Source: Evernia prunastri
Taxonomy: Eukaryota > Ascomycota > Lecanoromycetes > Lecanorales > Parmeliaceae
NCBI GenBank assembly: GCA_003184365.1
Contig: NKYR01000037.1
Location: 186,001 to 250,000, forward strand
DNA length: 64,000 nt
Reading direction: 5' to 3'
Numbering within the stretch: position 1 is the stretch's first letter; each line of letters opens with the position of its first letter. The notes below the pieces were generated by a model that did no database searches, was not told where the DNA came from, and worked only from the letters and a program-made list of their open reading frames with translations. Below are positions 1-11,369 of the stretch, in pieces. A program made the translations under genes and the position numbers.

Positions 1-390
1 ACAACAGCCACACCAACACTTGGCTTCCTGAACTCAGGCTTTGACCAAAGTCCCACATAGGAAGTCAAGACAATGATGGTCAGCGTGTTCTACCCGACAC
101 GGACCTCAACTTTTCTTGAAGATTGTAGAGAGCACGATATAGTTCACACATTATAGTAAAAGTATGAGGGTTGAAAAATGAAATATCAACTCACTGGATG
201 AGGTACAGCGGATGAATGTCTTCATGTACGTGGGAGATTGGAATCGCCTTTCAACGAGTGACGTGACTCCGTAGACATTATATATTACTGCCGCCCTTCT
301 CTTCTCATATCAGACCTCATCGCTCAAGACCGACCTTTCCAAGACTGCAGAAACAGATAGTATGCAACCTCAGGGTCTATGCAGTCTGAC
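1..390. other. Spacer without a supported gene
   Basis: I see no convincing coding region here. It lies beyond the 3' end of the broken minus-strand secreted-protein gene. A TATA-like run near 279-287 faces right, but no plus-strand gene that I trust follows it. A short plus-strand frame at 379-612 overlaps the pseudogene and reads plausibly, but it has no family resemblance. Confidence 0.4.
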
Positions 391-1022
391 CTAGTTCAGC
401 GTGAACTTGTAATTATCCAACACAACGACCACGTCTTCGTCCACTCCTCCGGCTACCACCCCGACCGCTTGAACTTTCTGGAAGCGCTCTCCGAAGGTAC
501 ACTTGACCAACGTATCCCCTCCTGGAAAGGCGCAATTGTGGCCCGCGCCGTCCCCGGTGTCTGGGAGTGGGAAGAACTTGACCGTGCACGAAACAGGCTC
601 CAGACCCACTGAAGCACAGCCGGCCCAGGTTGAGGTGAGGTCCTAAGAGGTCGCTGTGAAACCGGAATAATCAGACGAGATGTTTCCGCCATTGGGGAAA
701 GAACCCTCGAAAAATTAGGCTGCCGTAATGACGTTGGGGGATGTGTGTGCCTTCAGGCCATTCTCCTCGTCCGTATCTTCCGCCCCAAAGCCGCCAAAAA
801 GGAGACCAAGATAGGGTACCGGTACGGCTTTGTTTGCGGTGAGGTCATCGAACTGCAGTTGTAGAGACTCCCAGTTAGTCTTTCTGTGCTTGTTTTCGGA
901 TCATTGAAGTTGACTCGTGGTAGTCTAGGTTGTGCAGATACCTTGGCAGTAACGGCTACTATCAGAGTACTTCTCGTGAGGGCTACCGCGAGAGCTAACG
1001 TTAGAGTAGACGAAAGGCGCAT
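391..1022 (-). pseudogene. Broken small secreted-protein gene
   Basis: The minus strand starts at 1022 with ATG and a hydrophobic, signal-peptide-like leader (MRLSSTLTLALAVAL). An intron-like stretch, from GTATCT to an ACAG acceptor, follows. Then comes one continuous frame whose blocks look like a fungal secreted beta-sandwich protein: QFDDLTANKAVPVPYLGL, a glycine-rich NGGNISSDYSGFT block, a WAGC...VSC pair and a terminal VVVLDNYKF. That frame is cut by an in-frame TAA (after ...NVITAA) and an in-frame TAG (after ...FTATS), and ends at the TAG at 391-393. One intron removing both stops would need a poor GTCATT donor and would delete the glycine block. I therefore call it a pseudogene. The family likeness is from memory of fungal secretomes and has not been searched. 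Confidence 0.5.
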
Positions 1023-2931
1023 GGCGATATGTACAGCTTCTGTCCAGGAGATATGGTTCGAATGCAAGGTTAAGTGTCATGAGTGATGAAAAGAGAGAGA
1101 GGTAGAAGAAGGTATAGAATAATTTTTTGAGCAATGGAATTGGATGCTCGGCACATGTACATATATTCTCTGCTGCTCGCATTCCCTTTTTTCAAAATCT
1201 TGCCTCCGAGTATCTACGATTGTGGACAGAAGACTAGAACATTTGGAAAGGTTTCGTGGTTTTTAATAGCGGTAGGGTAGAAAGCTGGTTTCAATGATAC
1301 ATCTTAGGTATGGTAGTGTCGCACTGGAGCGAGAGACCTCGACCCATGAAGATCGGCGTTTATCCGGATCGATCAAGCGATTAAAGTCTGGTTGTCTAAG
1401 ACACTGCCGAGCAGAAGCTGTGAGGCGCGAGTAAGCTCTAAGGTAAATAAATCACTGTGACTCCGGGGCCTTCTTGCAAGCACGCACACGTACTCGTATA
1501 CTCGCCGATGCGGTAAACTTCTCTTTCAGAAATGGTGTGCATCGAAACGTTCAGTGCGACCTAGAATACTAACCAGACAGAGAATTCAAGCTTCTTTCTG
1601 CGTAATCCCGACCGAGCCCAAGAGCCGCGAACCCATTTATTAACCTTCTTTTCATAGAACTATTCACACTATAGGTCTTGAGTCTTAAATCTTTAGTCTT
1701 TAGTCTTCTTAAGTCATGTCTAAACCTTCAATAGCGCAAAAAGCGATCGATTAGTTCCGACGCCAGGCGAAGAGAGAGACCTCGGCAATCAAATTCTCGT
1801 GTACCCACGCCGAAGAAATCCTAAAGCACTCAAATTGACATACGCAACGGGACTCGAAGAGGACGTCTCATGACAAAGATTGACATCATGAATGCTGATA
1901 TTGAGAGATATTGATGTAGCTGTACTAGTGCTCCGTAGTCGTGTGCGCTCGATTGATCTATGCAATATGTGATCGCCGATGAGCTTGCGAATCGCGACGA
2001 ATAAAGCTCTAGTGACAAAGAATCGAAATAGTTGGCTACTTCAATGGCTGCGACAGTCGAGAACTGCCATGGCCTCGCAAGGATGTGCCTCGGAAAGGCG
2101 CGACTGCAATGACTGAGTAATCGGTCTGATGGCTGCAATGACTAATCGACCCGATGAAGGTAACATGCGAAAGTGGCCATGATAGTTGAGGGTGTAGGGC
2201 TCGATGGCGGTGTACATACATTCTGGGAATCTCAGTCAGCTCTGCAGGGTCATGCAGGATCGTTTTTTTCCTTTGAAAGGGTGTTGTGCAGGGTTGAGGC
2301 CGGGGCGGTACGATCAACTTAGGTACCATTATACTGAAACCCCTTGCCTGGACCGAAAGCGACCTCGGTATCTCGTTGAAACTTGACATATAAATTATAC
2401 GGCGGACGATATCGACAGTAACAAAACCAAGACTTCCCTTAATCTTTTTTCTTTTTTATATGTAAAATCAAAATCAAAACTCGAAATTCAAATGTCACTC
2501 TGGGGGGCACTCTCTGGAAGGCACTCGTTTGATAAATAGAATACGCAAAATGGCATAGTTAGTTGATTCGACTAACCTCAGGATAGTACGATGTAGTCAA
2601 TCAATCAAACACACAAACTACAGTCAGATCATACGAGTGGTATTTGCCTGAGCTCTGCCCTACTGTGAGCCGCTGCGGCTTCTTACAGCCATCTATCGCA
2701 TGGAGTAGGAGAGTCTTCGTCATGCTTCCCTTCGCGGCGTATCGACCACAAAGTTTGAAATGTTGGAATGCCGTTGTAAGCATCACAAATTCGGACCCTG
2801 CATAATTATGACGATGATTAATCCTGGCCCCGCAGCGGCGCAGCGCGGCTTCTGAAAAAAGGTCGGAGTACAAGAGCGCCGCCTCCCCTCAAGCTGGACC
2901 GTATTTTCTAGCCTAAAAGTCCGCTGCCCAA
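1023..2931. other. 1.9 kb gene-poor spacer
   Basis: Many short frames occur on both strands, but none has splice logic, codon bias or a recognisable motif. A (TAGTCTT)-like run lies around 1675-1712. The right part is presumably the promoter of the GMC oxidoreductase gene. Confidence 0.45.
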
Positions 2932-5050
2932 ATGGACCACTCCTCTGCAGACACGTACGACATCATTATCGTAGGGGGTGAGCTTTCCACAGCCATGCTT
3001 TAACGAGCGTTTCGCAAATGCTAAAAACGTCAACCAGCTGGCCCGGCAGGCGCCACGCTCGCTTCGCGCTTGGCCCGTAGCGCAGCGCATCCATCGATCC
3101 TCCTCGTCGAGGCCGGCGGCGCCAATGACGCCAAATCCATGACCATCGCTGCCGAGAGATGGCTGCACCGATTCAGCCCGGAGCACAACTGGAGCTACCG
3201 GAGCGTTCCCCAAGAACACCTCGACGGCTTGGTGTTGGCGTACGATCGGGGTAAAGGGATCGGGGGCAGTAGTTCCATCAATTTCTGTAATAAATGAGAT
3301 GATGACGAAACAAATCCTTGGGTATCGATTGGTTATACTAATTCTTTCGAGAAGGTCTTTGGAGCTGGGGTCCTAGAGACGATTATGAGGAGATTGCACG
3401 ATTGGTGGGAGACGAGGAGTGGGATTGGGAGCATGCGAGTGAGCAGTTGAAGAAGGTTCGTGGTGGGACCTTGTCAGAATGATATGGCCTGTTGACCTGT
3501 AGGAAAGCTTGAGTCGTATCATGGGATGGTACCTGAAGTCTCCGCTGGCATTGAAAAATACCTTAACCCATCAGCGAAAGATCATGGGAGCGATGGGCAA
3601 GTACTACCCTCCGTCTGTCCGGGAGTCCCGCTTATCGACAAGATTGTTTGAGAGATCGGAGCTGACTTTCATGCCAAAAGACCCGTCAGAGTCGGTTTCG
3701 CTCAAACCTGGGAAAAAAGCCATCGAGAAATCGCCGATATTTGGGCGGCCTATGGGGTAACTTTACACAGCCTCTCCCGCCCCCCCTAGCTAAAGTACTG
3801 CGCAGTATCCACTAAACCCGGACCTCAACTCTGGAAATCCGCTCGGCCTCTCTATACCTCCCAGCACAACCCACCGCGGCGCCCGCACAACGTCCTCGTC
3901 TCTCCTTCTTAATGCACCCTCCAACCTGCAGATCCTAACCAACACCAACGTAGCTCGCGTGCTATTTTCACCCGCCGACCCACTCAAGGCCATTGGAATC
4001 GAGACAGTGGATGGTGTCAAATTCCATGCTCGCGGGGAGATCATTCTCTCAGCCGGCGCCCTCGACACCCCCAAACTGCTTCTTCTCTCCGGCATCGGGC
4101 CCGCCTCCGAACTAACAAAGCACTCTATCCCGGTCCGCCTCGATCTCCCGGCCGTAGGGCGTGGTCTCAAAGACCACCACCACATCACGCCAACTTGGAT
4201 TCGCGCTCCCCACACTACAGACCGGCACACTTTCTACCAATCGCCCTCCTTACAAGCTGCCGCTCGCGCGCAATGGGATACTGATGGCACAGGTCCACTT
4301 TCCGAAATCTCCTGTGTACACACAACCGGATTTTTCAAATCCGACGCCATCTGTAAAAGCGATGAATTCAAAGCTCTGCCCGAGGAAAGGCAACGGCATT
4401 TGTCACAGCCTACAGTGCCTCTCTACGAGGTCTACCTGAATGGCCCGAGCGCCGAGCAACTAATCTCTCCAAGTACCGCGCAGCCGCTGGCGACCGTCTT
4501 CATATTCGTGCTCAACGCAGAAAATTCCGGCACCATCACCCTTTCCTCTTCTGATCCAGCGGACCCGCCACTCTGTGACCCGAAGTTCTTCTCGAACCCC
4601 TTCGGGAGACGGGTGGCGATTGAAGCTACGAGGGAGGCTATGGCCGTAGCCAACAGTGCGGAGTTCCAAAAGGATACCGTAGGCTTGTTGCACGGGCCGC
4701 AGAGTACGAGCGACGAAGATATATTGGGCTATTGGCGAGAGAGAACAAGCTCAACCTGGCATATGTGCGGCACTGTACGTATGGGTCGGCAAGGGGAGGA
4801 GAGGGCGGGTGTGGATCGGAACTTTCGAGTTGTAGGAACAAAGGGACTGAGGGTGGTGGATTTGAGCGTTATGCCGATTTTGCCAAAGTGAGTCATCTTT
4901 CTATTCTTCCGCAAGCAACGGGATCGATCTTCGTTCTTTGCTGACTGGACCTTTTGTAGCGCGCATACGCAGGCTATGGCCTATTTGACTGGAGCCATAG
5001 CTGGCGATAAAATTGTAAAGGAGTACGGTTGGGATGATGGTATCGCTTGA
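2932..5050 (+). pseudogene. GMC oxidoreductase with one in-frame TGA
   Basis: This is an FAD-dependent glucose-methanol-choline oxidoreductase, a family that oxidises alcohols, sugars or aryl alcohols. Exons by hand: 2932-2977, 3038-3286, 3355-3455, 3508-3756, 3806-4887 and 4960-5050, giving 606 codons, a normal family length. The N-terminus carries the Rossmann dinucleotide motif (IIVGAGPAG). It is followed by the GGSSSINF signature, the second GMC signature (GALDTPKLLLLSGIGP), the active-site HMCGTVRMG and the C-terminal NAHTQAMAY. The first intron restores GAGPAG exactly. Codon 180 (3649-3651) is TGA in an otherwise intact frame (DKIV-stop-EIGADF). No acceptable intron removes it: the only GT-AG pair spans about 42 nt and deletes family sequence. 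It is either a recent nonsense allele or a read error. There is no signal peptide, so the product would be intracellular. No other pathway gene is adjacent. Confidence 0.85.
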
Positions 5051-5673
5051 GGTGGCCGGAATTGTCGTCCAAGCTCTGAGTGATTGGTACCTGTCTGTAT
5101 GCGCTAGGTTCGCAGAGAATATGAAGATGGGAGCATCTAGACCTCGAAGCGCTTATGTTCCCTTATCACACTCGATTCGCCGTCTTTGAAAAACACTGTA
5201 TGTGCTGCTTCTCGAGAGCATGGCGCAAGTAAGTTGCCATGCTTTGAGAATTGGTGCAAATCAACCGATCCCCTCGGCTGCAGGGGGTGATGGTCAGACA
5301 AGCTATCATGAAAAGGTGTAGTCTCGAATCTTGGCCGCATCCAATTTTTGACAAGAGAATTGTATAGGAGCGTCACTGCGGACTCGGAGAATATCTAGTT
5401 GATCTTGTCCAGAGCAGCCTTCGTTTTTGGCTAGTAGTAGCTTGGAGACAGAAGTCAGACTCTGAAAGAATCTGGACCAGCTAGCCCCTTGCTTCATGGC
5501 TGAAAACATATGTCAAAAACAGAAAACAAACCATTGCTCTATTGCGGTGTCCCTCTATTGGTGAACCCCTACTCTTTACAGGACATCGGATTGAACGTTG
5601 AACCAGTTGCGATTTGCCCATCCACGCTGCTCAGACTCTGCGTGCAACGCACATGAAATCCCTCACGTATGCT
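5051..5673. other. Spacer without a supported gene
   Basis: Only short overlapping frames without motifs are seen. It separates the GMC gene from a coding-like fragment on the opposite strand. Confidence 0.4.
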
Positions 5674-5883
5674 CTATTCCAAGAGGACAAGCTTAGTGCG
5701 CCTCTTTTCCAGCGCCAAGGCTATGTTTCGAAGAGATAAAGCGGACGCTGCGACATCGGCTACACCCTTTACCGTGATCTTTTCCAGCTCATCAAAGTCG
5801 AGGAGATTATCAGCGATGTCTTGGAGGTTGGTCTGGTAATACGGACTATCAAATGCGTAATTGATGTGGAGCTTGACGTTCAC
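5674..5883 (-). pseudogene. Orphan C-terminal coding fragment
   Basis: A 69-codon minus-strand frame reads like real protein, with regularly spaced hydrophobic residues (DNLLDFDELEKITVKGVAD) and a basic end. It resembles the last helix and strand blocks of fungal F-box or other hypothetical proteins. No matching upstream exon could be joined across 5884-6529. It may be the detached end of the broken F-box gene immediately upstream on the same strand. The function cannot be assigned. Confidence 0.25.
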
Positions 5884-6529
5884 AATCGACCACGGAAGTT
5901 TTCTTGATAGCGTATGAGAAGTTTCTAATGGGGCCAGCTACGAGATCAACCTGTACGCGGTGCTGGCTACGAACCCTCTACCTGTTAGGGGAGTCAATAG
6001 ATCTCATCCTCCTTCCGTCAACCCAGCATATCGCCAAAGCCGGATTTCTTATTAGCAATCATCTTCGATCGGTTCCTCCTTACGAAACGCCAATATCCCA
6101 CCTATCGAAGTAACGACATACTATGACACGCCACCGCCCCTAATCCGACGGTTCCTCTACTTATTGTCTCCGAGACTACGCGTCTGGATACATGTTTAGA
6201 AGAGACTTTGGGACACCGATATCTCTTTCACGAATGTCGTATGAGCTTAGATTTACTATGGGTACTCGACTCTTGATAATGTTAGATGGGGGATATCTAG
6301 AAGGTGGTTAGTCAACACCACTGTGGAATGGTTTGACCCTCTTTCACGTTCGAGATCTTCGAATTTCTAATCGCTCTCGATATAAGTTGTGTGGCAGGTG
6401 CATGGAGAGGGTATCGGGGACAGGATACTCTCGAGGGTGGTTCCTTGTGCAAAAGAGGAATCAGGTCGCTATGAACCCTAAGGGCAGCTATGATTGGACG
6501 ATAGAGTGGCTTTTCAGGACACAGAGGGG

Positions 6530-7709
6530 TTATACACGGGGCGGTTGGTATATCCAGGGGTCTCGATGTATCATATACATATCTATCGCAACCCTGTAGG
6601 AGTGGCCCCCCGTACACCCCCAGGATAAAAACAATAAAAACCAATTCATGTCCAAAAGAGAAGTTTCTAATGGATCTCCAATTAAGAAACGGAAGTCCGT
6701 TTCAAGGGATTCTAGGCGGGTAAACTCCGAAAGATTCCCCATGAATTGTCTCGCCTATCCATTGGCGTGTATAGTCAGAGATTTGAGTTTGTCCTGTGCG
6801 CAAGTCAACAAAGCGGTGCGTGTCCAATACGGATCGAGATCCGCTATGTTCGCGGCCAGTTCCATTGGGCTGTAGAAGAAGTGCTGGAGGTTCTGCGTAG
6901 CAGCTAAGAAGTCGAACAATGTTTTTGGGTTGAGGAGACATCCATAGAAGCTCAAACCAGTCAAGCTCGTTGAAACAATACAGCAAGGTGGGGTGTGTAG
7001 TAGGTCCTCTGAGTCACTAACAACGGCGTGGCCGCATATTGAAGTGATAGATGGTATCTCAAACGTAATCAAAGTCAATGAAGTCATGGTCCGATCGTGT
7101 TGCCTCAAATCGGAGGCCCACTGGTTGCAGTTTCCTCAATGAGGAAGAATTGTCGTTATCCCCGATGTCTCTTAGGGTGTCGCAGATGCATGTAGAACAA
7201 AGATCAGAGTCCAATTTTACTTCACGAAGATTTGGAAGTAGACGTAGGAGGAGCGCAATTAGGGGTTCTTCGTCTCCCTTGTCAATTTCTGTAAGCCAGT
7301 CCTCTTCTAACTTTTTCTCTGGAGCATCTACGACGCCCCTGGCAGCTTGCTTAAAAAGCACTAGATCACTCTCTGGAACCATGCCTCGGGAGTACCCCAT
7401 TCCCTCGTTCCATTCGATTTCCCACGATACGAACTTCAATATAAAAGGGTAGCGAGCTGCCCGAGGATTGAGCAATACCTCCTTGAGCATTCGAGCAAAT
7501 ACACCAGGCTTGGAACCAATGTTACTAATGATGGAGAGTCTCTGGGCGAGCCGGTAGTGCTCACTTAGCAGCTCGTGGGTTAGGAGGTAGACTTTCTTAG
7601 AGAACGTAGAAAATTTGGGGATATCTTCCAATTCAACAAAGTCCCATATCATGACGACAAGCTCGTCGGAAAGATCGATGAACCCCACCATGGCTGATGG
7701 GAAAGCCAA
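6530..7709 (-). pseudogene. Broken F-box protein gene
   Basis: The minus-strand start at 7709 gives 216 residues. They open with an F-box-like segment (FIDLSDELVVMIWDF, then LEDIPKFSTFSKKVYLL), so the ancestral product would be a substrate adaptor of SCF ubiquitin ligases. A leucine-rich stretch follows (GDEEPLIALLLRLLPNLREVKL), typical of fungal F-box proteins. This frame ends in 7059-7061. A second frame (7108 down to 6755) continues the leucine-rich character (MTSLTLITFEIPSITSI), which implies a frameshift or a weak intron near 7080-7130. That frame stops at an in-frame TAG (6755-6757), yet the same frame continues with similar sequence (NLSEFTRLESLETDFRFL) to about 6590. Two lesions make a working full-length protein unlikely. 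A truncated N-terminal F-box product remains possible. Confidence 0.6.
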
Positions 7710-8214
7710 AGGGCAAAATTTTAGGTACGTTGCAAGAGTGATATGTGGGTTGTTCGAATTATTCTATCTCAGAACTCTTCTGGGGCATGTCTTCGACCAC
7801 ATAGAAATCTGGTGATAGCCGACATGCGCAAAAGTCATAGCCAAACAAGGCTGGGAACCCAAATTCTGACACAAAGCGCTAGTGCAACCCACAGTGGATT
7901 CGACTAACTGAGACAGAGAACTGAGTCGGTGTAGAGCATTTGAGGGTATACCGTGGTTTTATTATACTCATACAACGGAGGTGTAGTAGAATAGTGTGTC
8001 AGGGATTGTGGAGCTGGAGCAATGGGAGATAGAATCCGCCAGTGCCCTAAAGCTCTTAGGGTTTGGGCTTGGAGAGTGGCGCTACCAGGAATGAGTAAAT
8101 ACTTGACTTTGGGAGATACACAGCTCGAGCTAGCGAAATTCTTCTGATCACGACGTTCTCTCGGAAGAAAAAGGTTTCACAATTTGAGAATCTGCCCCCT
8201 GACAAAGTTTCAAC
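7710..8214. other. Divergent spacer between F-box and CCDC124-like genes
   Basis: The start sites face apart, so both promoters should lie here. I can point to no unmistakable element. Confidence 0.4.
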
Positions 8215-8990
8215 ATGCCTAAGAAGCAGGCGGGGGAGAACAGCAAGAAGGCTGCAGGCAATGCAAAGGTCCGAACCGGCGGTCTTTATCCACCTAAACA
8301 ACCACAGCTAATCGCCTCTTCAGAAAGCCGAAGTAGCGAACCAAAAAGCCGCAGCTGAGGGTGCGAAGAAAGCAGCATCTGAAGATCAAGAGTGGAGCAA
8401 AGGCGCAAAATCCAACGCCAAGAAGTACACACCTCTCCCTCAGCGCTTGATTGCATTCTAATCGCACTTATAGAGAGGAAGCCGAGGCGAAGAAGCAAGA
8501 AGCAGCACGTAAACAGGCGGAAAAGGAAGCCCTGCTCAACGAAGAAGAAAAGGACGCCCGCCCCACGCCCAAGAACACCAAAACCGCCGTCAAAAAGACC
8601 AAAGGCCTCGATCTCTCCTCACTCGACGACGAACCCTCTTCCTCAGCCTCGAAAGCGAACCCGGCCCTCAACGCCACCGGTATCAACAATGCCCTCGACG
8701 CCCTCTCACTCACCTCCGCCAACCCCTCGGAAAAAATCGACCGGCATCCGGAGAGGAGGTTCAAGGCCGCGTATGCGGCGTACGAGGCCAGACGCATGCC
8801 GGAGCTGGAGGAAGAACACAAGGGGCTGAGGAAGAAGCAGAGGGAGGACATGATCCGGAAGGAGTTCGAGCGGAGCCCGGAGAACCCGTTCAACCAGGCG
8901 AACGCGAGGTTTGACACTACGAAGGAGGAGCTCAGGGAGATGAAGGAGCAGGAGAGGGATAAAGTGGAGGCGAGGTTGGCGGCAAGATGA
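8215..8990 (+). CDS. CCDC124/Lso2/Oxs1-type ribosome-associated coiled-coil protein
   Basis: Exons 8215-8268, 8324-8424 and 8474-8990 join in frame to 223 residues. The N-terminal half is a Lys/Ala/Glu-rich coiled coil beginning MPKKQAGENSKKAAGNAKK. A Ser/Ala linker (LDLSSLDDEPSSSASK) follows. The C-terminal block HPERRFKAAYAAYEARRMPEL and its tail KEFERSPENPFNQ are the conserved core of the CCDC124 family. In that family, human CCDC124 and yeast Lso2 bind idle 80S ribosomes, and fission yeast Oxs1 is linked to diamide and cadmium stress. Intron donors are GTCCGA and GTACAC, with acceptors TCAG and ATAG. The length and the C-terminal signature fit the family well, so ribosome association is inferred from homology. 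Confidence 0.88.
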
Positions 8991-9158
8991 AATCGAGAGG
9001 AAGAGGAACGGCCTCGGTTAATGACGGTTGACGAGTAAAAGATACATGAGCTATAGACTACTGGTTCTGCGGTCATGGGGCATCCCAGAAATGGATCATT
9101 GACCTTGTATAGCTATTGAACCTCTCGGTCAACGGCAGAAGCCTGCTGCTTGGACTCG

Positions 9159-9550
9159 TCAGGCGCCAATATACTTCTCTCCGGACTGTTAACACGGTAG
9201 ACCATTGCCACGAAAAGAACCGTCCCTTCCTTAGCCTCTAACACTCATGAGCTCGCCATCTCAACATACAATGAAAGCGGAAACACTTACCTTTGCCGTT
9301 TCGACGGATTACCCGGTCAAGAGGCTCCCTCGCCTTTTTCCTTTTCATTACTCACACCGGCTTCCGCCTCCTTCCTGCGTTTCTCCTCCGCCTCCTCTTC
9401 TTGCTCCTTCTTCTCTCGCTCTTGCCTCTCGATGATAAATCTGTAGGTATGAGCGTTCGCATCCACCAGCCACTTCGGAGCTCTGGTGTCGCCCAAGTGG
9501 GCATCACGTCCGGGTGGGTTCCCTGCGTTTCCCGATGGATTGCCAGACAT
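9159..9550 (-). CDS. Small charged hypothetical protein (about 73 aa)
   Basis: The start at 9550 gives exon 1 (9356-9550), encoding a Gly/Asn/Pro-rich head (MSGNPSGNAGNPPGRDAHLG), then APKWLVDANAHTYRFI and a long Glu/Lys/Arg coiled coil. A strong donor (GTGAGT, in phase 0) at 9355 pairs with the acceptor TTAACAG, adding exon 2 (9159-9185; SGEKYIGA and stop). The implied intron of 170 nt is long for this window. If another acceptor is used, the alternative 3' frame just downstream (ending near 9113) could be coding instead. I do not recognise the family. The overlapping Arg-rich minus-strand frame (9352-9768) is judged a shadow. Confidence 0.5.
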
Positions 9551-10099
9551 TGTGATTTGGATTTTTGTGAAGCAAGGCTTGAGGGTAATGAAATTGGTGA
9601 CGTTGCGAGGATTTTTGCTAAGATGAACGGGGTGGAGGAGGCCCTTGCTATGATATACAAGTGAGTTGCGTTGTTTGCTAGTGCTCGATTTCGCCGACTA
9701 AGGTTTGCTTTTCGTCCTTTTCGAAGCGGAATCACGGCACCCGAAGTCACGATCGGAATTCCCGCCAAACAGCATCTAATTCGTGCGTTCGTATTGTCGA
9801 GACTATCCAGCCGGAGATGCTGTTGAGGAGATACGGCTAGAAATTGAGAGTTCGCTTTGATGTACTGGAATCAATCCGGTTGCTTGAAGCTGCGGTAGTA
9901 CGTGAGTGGTCATGGCATTCTGGAATTCATGTCGAGCTTCCAGCTCCAGTGTGCAGTTAGTATGCTGTTTGCAAACAAAGAAAAACTCCCCTCGATTGAG
10001 TACTACTTCCTCTCGACTATCTTTCCAAGCAAGCGATCTCAGTGTCTCTTGCCATACACCTTAATTACGCGACGACACAGCGTCTCCGTCTCCAGCCAA
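9551..10099. other. Spacer upstream of the small charged protein gene
   Basis: No supported gene. It holds the promoter side of the 9.5 kb gene and the 3' flank of the next minus-strand gene. Confidence 0.4.
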
Positions 10100-10870
10100 T
10101 CACCCCATCACGACATCCATCCAATCCCTCGACGCCCTCTCCCCAGCAGCCTTGACTGCCTTCTCCGCCTTCGCGATATTCGTCGCGACCCCCTCACTCT
10201 CCTCGACCATAGCCTCGATCCTCCTCTTCCTCTCCTCCGCGTCCTTCCCCTTCTCCTCCTCCGCTTCCATCATCTCCTCCGCTGCCTGCCTCAGCTCCTC
10301 CCGCTTCTTCTCTTCCGCCTCCCTTGCATGCCTGATATCCGCCCAGTCGCTCGCCACCTTGTCCCGATCCGCCTGACTGATCTAAAGAGACAAAAGTCAG
10401 CCGCACAGCCCTCTCCGCGCGCTAAAGTCAAAGCATTGATATCCACTCACCTGCGGGCACCTCGAGAGGTAGAAGTTGTGCGCGTGCTCCCGCTGCACCG
10501 GGTCATAGAGGTTGTAGTAGGCCCACTCGACCCCGACGCGCTGGTACGTGACGCGGCCGGTGCTGGGGTCCTTGACGGGGCGGTAGGCTTTGATGAGGAA
10601 GTAGGCGGCGCCGGGGAAGATGAGGACGGTCATTTCTGCTCGCTGGATGACGATGCGTCAGTTGTTTGGTTTGGGTGACCCGTGGGAGGGAGGGAGGGAG
10701 GGAGGTAGGGGGTAAGTATTACCTGCGATGTTTGGTAGGACGGTGGAGGGTGGTGTTATGTGGGGGATAAAGAGCGATGAAGAGCGATGATGGAGCTTGA
10801 TGCTAGAGGCGATGAACGTGCTTTGGTGGTGATGACAGCAAGCAGGTGAGTGTAAAGCAGAAGGAATCAT
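10100..10870 (-). CDS. Hypothetical protein with coiled-coil tail, possible mitochondrial leader
   Basis: Exons 10723-10870, 10451-10635 and 10100-10381 join in frame to 204 residues. The middle exon holds a hydrophobic stretch and a well-formed soluble block (TVLIFPGAAYFLIKAYRP, then GVEWAYYNLYDPVQREHAHNF). The last exon is an Ala/Glu/Lys/Arg coiled coil. The intron at 10382-10450 has clear GTGAGT and TTTAG signals. The first exon is rich in His, Ser, Thr and Ile and lacks acidic residues, like a mitochondrial presequence. Its junction (GCA G|AA ATG) is in frame only when the CAG directly before AAATG is the acceptor. A shorter product of 154 residues starting at the ATG at 10633 is equally legal. 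I do not recognise the family. Confidence 0.55.
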
Positions 10871-11369
10871 TCTGTCAGAAGGCAGGATTTAAATGGTGGT
10901 GTATCTGTCTAGCTTGGTCAGATAATCGCCGGGGGCGAATAGTGCAATATAATGTAAACGAACAAGGTAAACGAACTTTGAATAGCTGTCGGACAGGCTG
11001 CAACCGCATAGACAAGAATGATATTGCATTAAAGGTATATATTAGACATTATATGATATATTTAGAAGTCTTGCGGGAGATATATATTTAGGAGTGGAAA
11101 AGGAACATGATGTGAAAAGTTGTTAGTTCACCTCACTTTTTCTGTGTTGTCTTTTCACAACAGCACTCTCCTCGGGCCGCAGGGTCTTAGGAGTGAATTA
11201 ACTGAGAAGCCGCGTCATAAATAAAAGACTGGTATTGTCGTGTTGCATGTACAGATTGTGTATGTTCATATTCCTGTACACCATCGCTCTCAGCAAGCTC
11301 AAATAAGAGAAAGAGCAGATGCTCACTTCCAGAAGCATCATGCCTTGCCAACCCATCATTGTTCCTGCA
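10871..11369. other. Spacer without a supported gene
   Basis: AT-rich sequence, with ATATATATT-type runs near 11035-11090, lies between the hypothetical gene's start and the 3' end of CDC45. No gene is seen. Confidence 0.45.

Noticed and set aside
3613..3654. Intron removing the TGA in the GMC gene
   Set aside because: The only GT-AG pair is about 42 nt and would delete conserved sequence, so a nonsense codon is the simpler reading.
8468..9076. 202-codon minus-strand frame opposite the CCDC124-like gene
   Set aside because: It is the complement of a Lys/Glu/Ala coiled coil and gives only Ser/Leu-rich nonsense.
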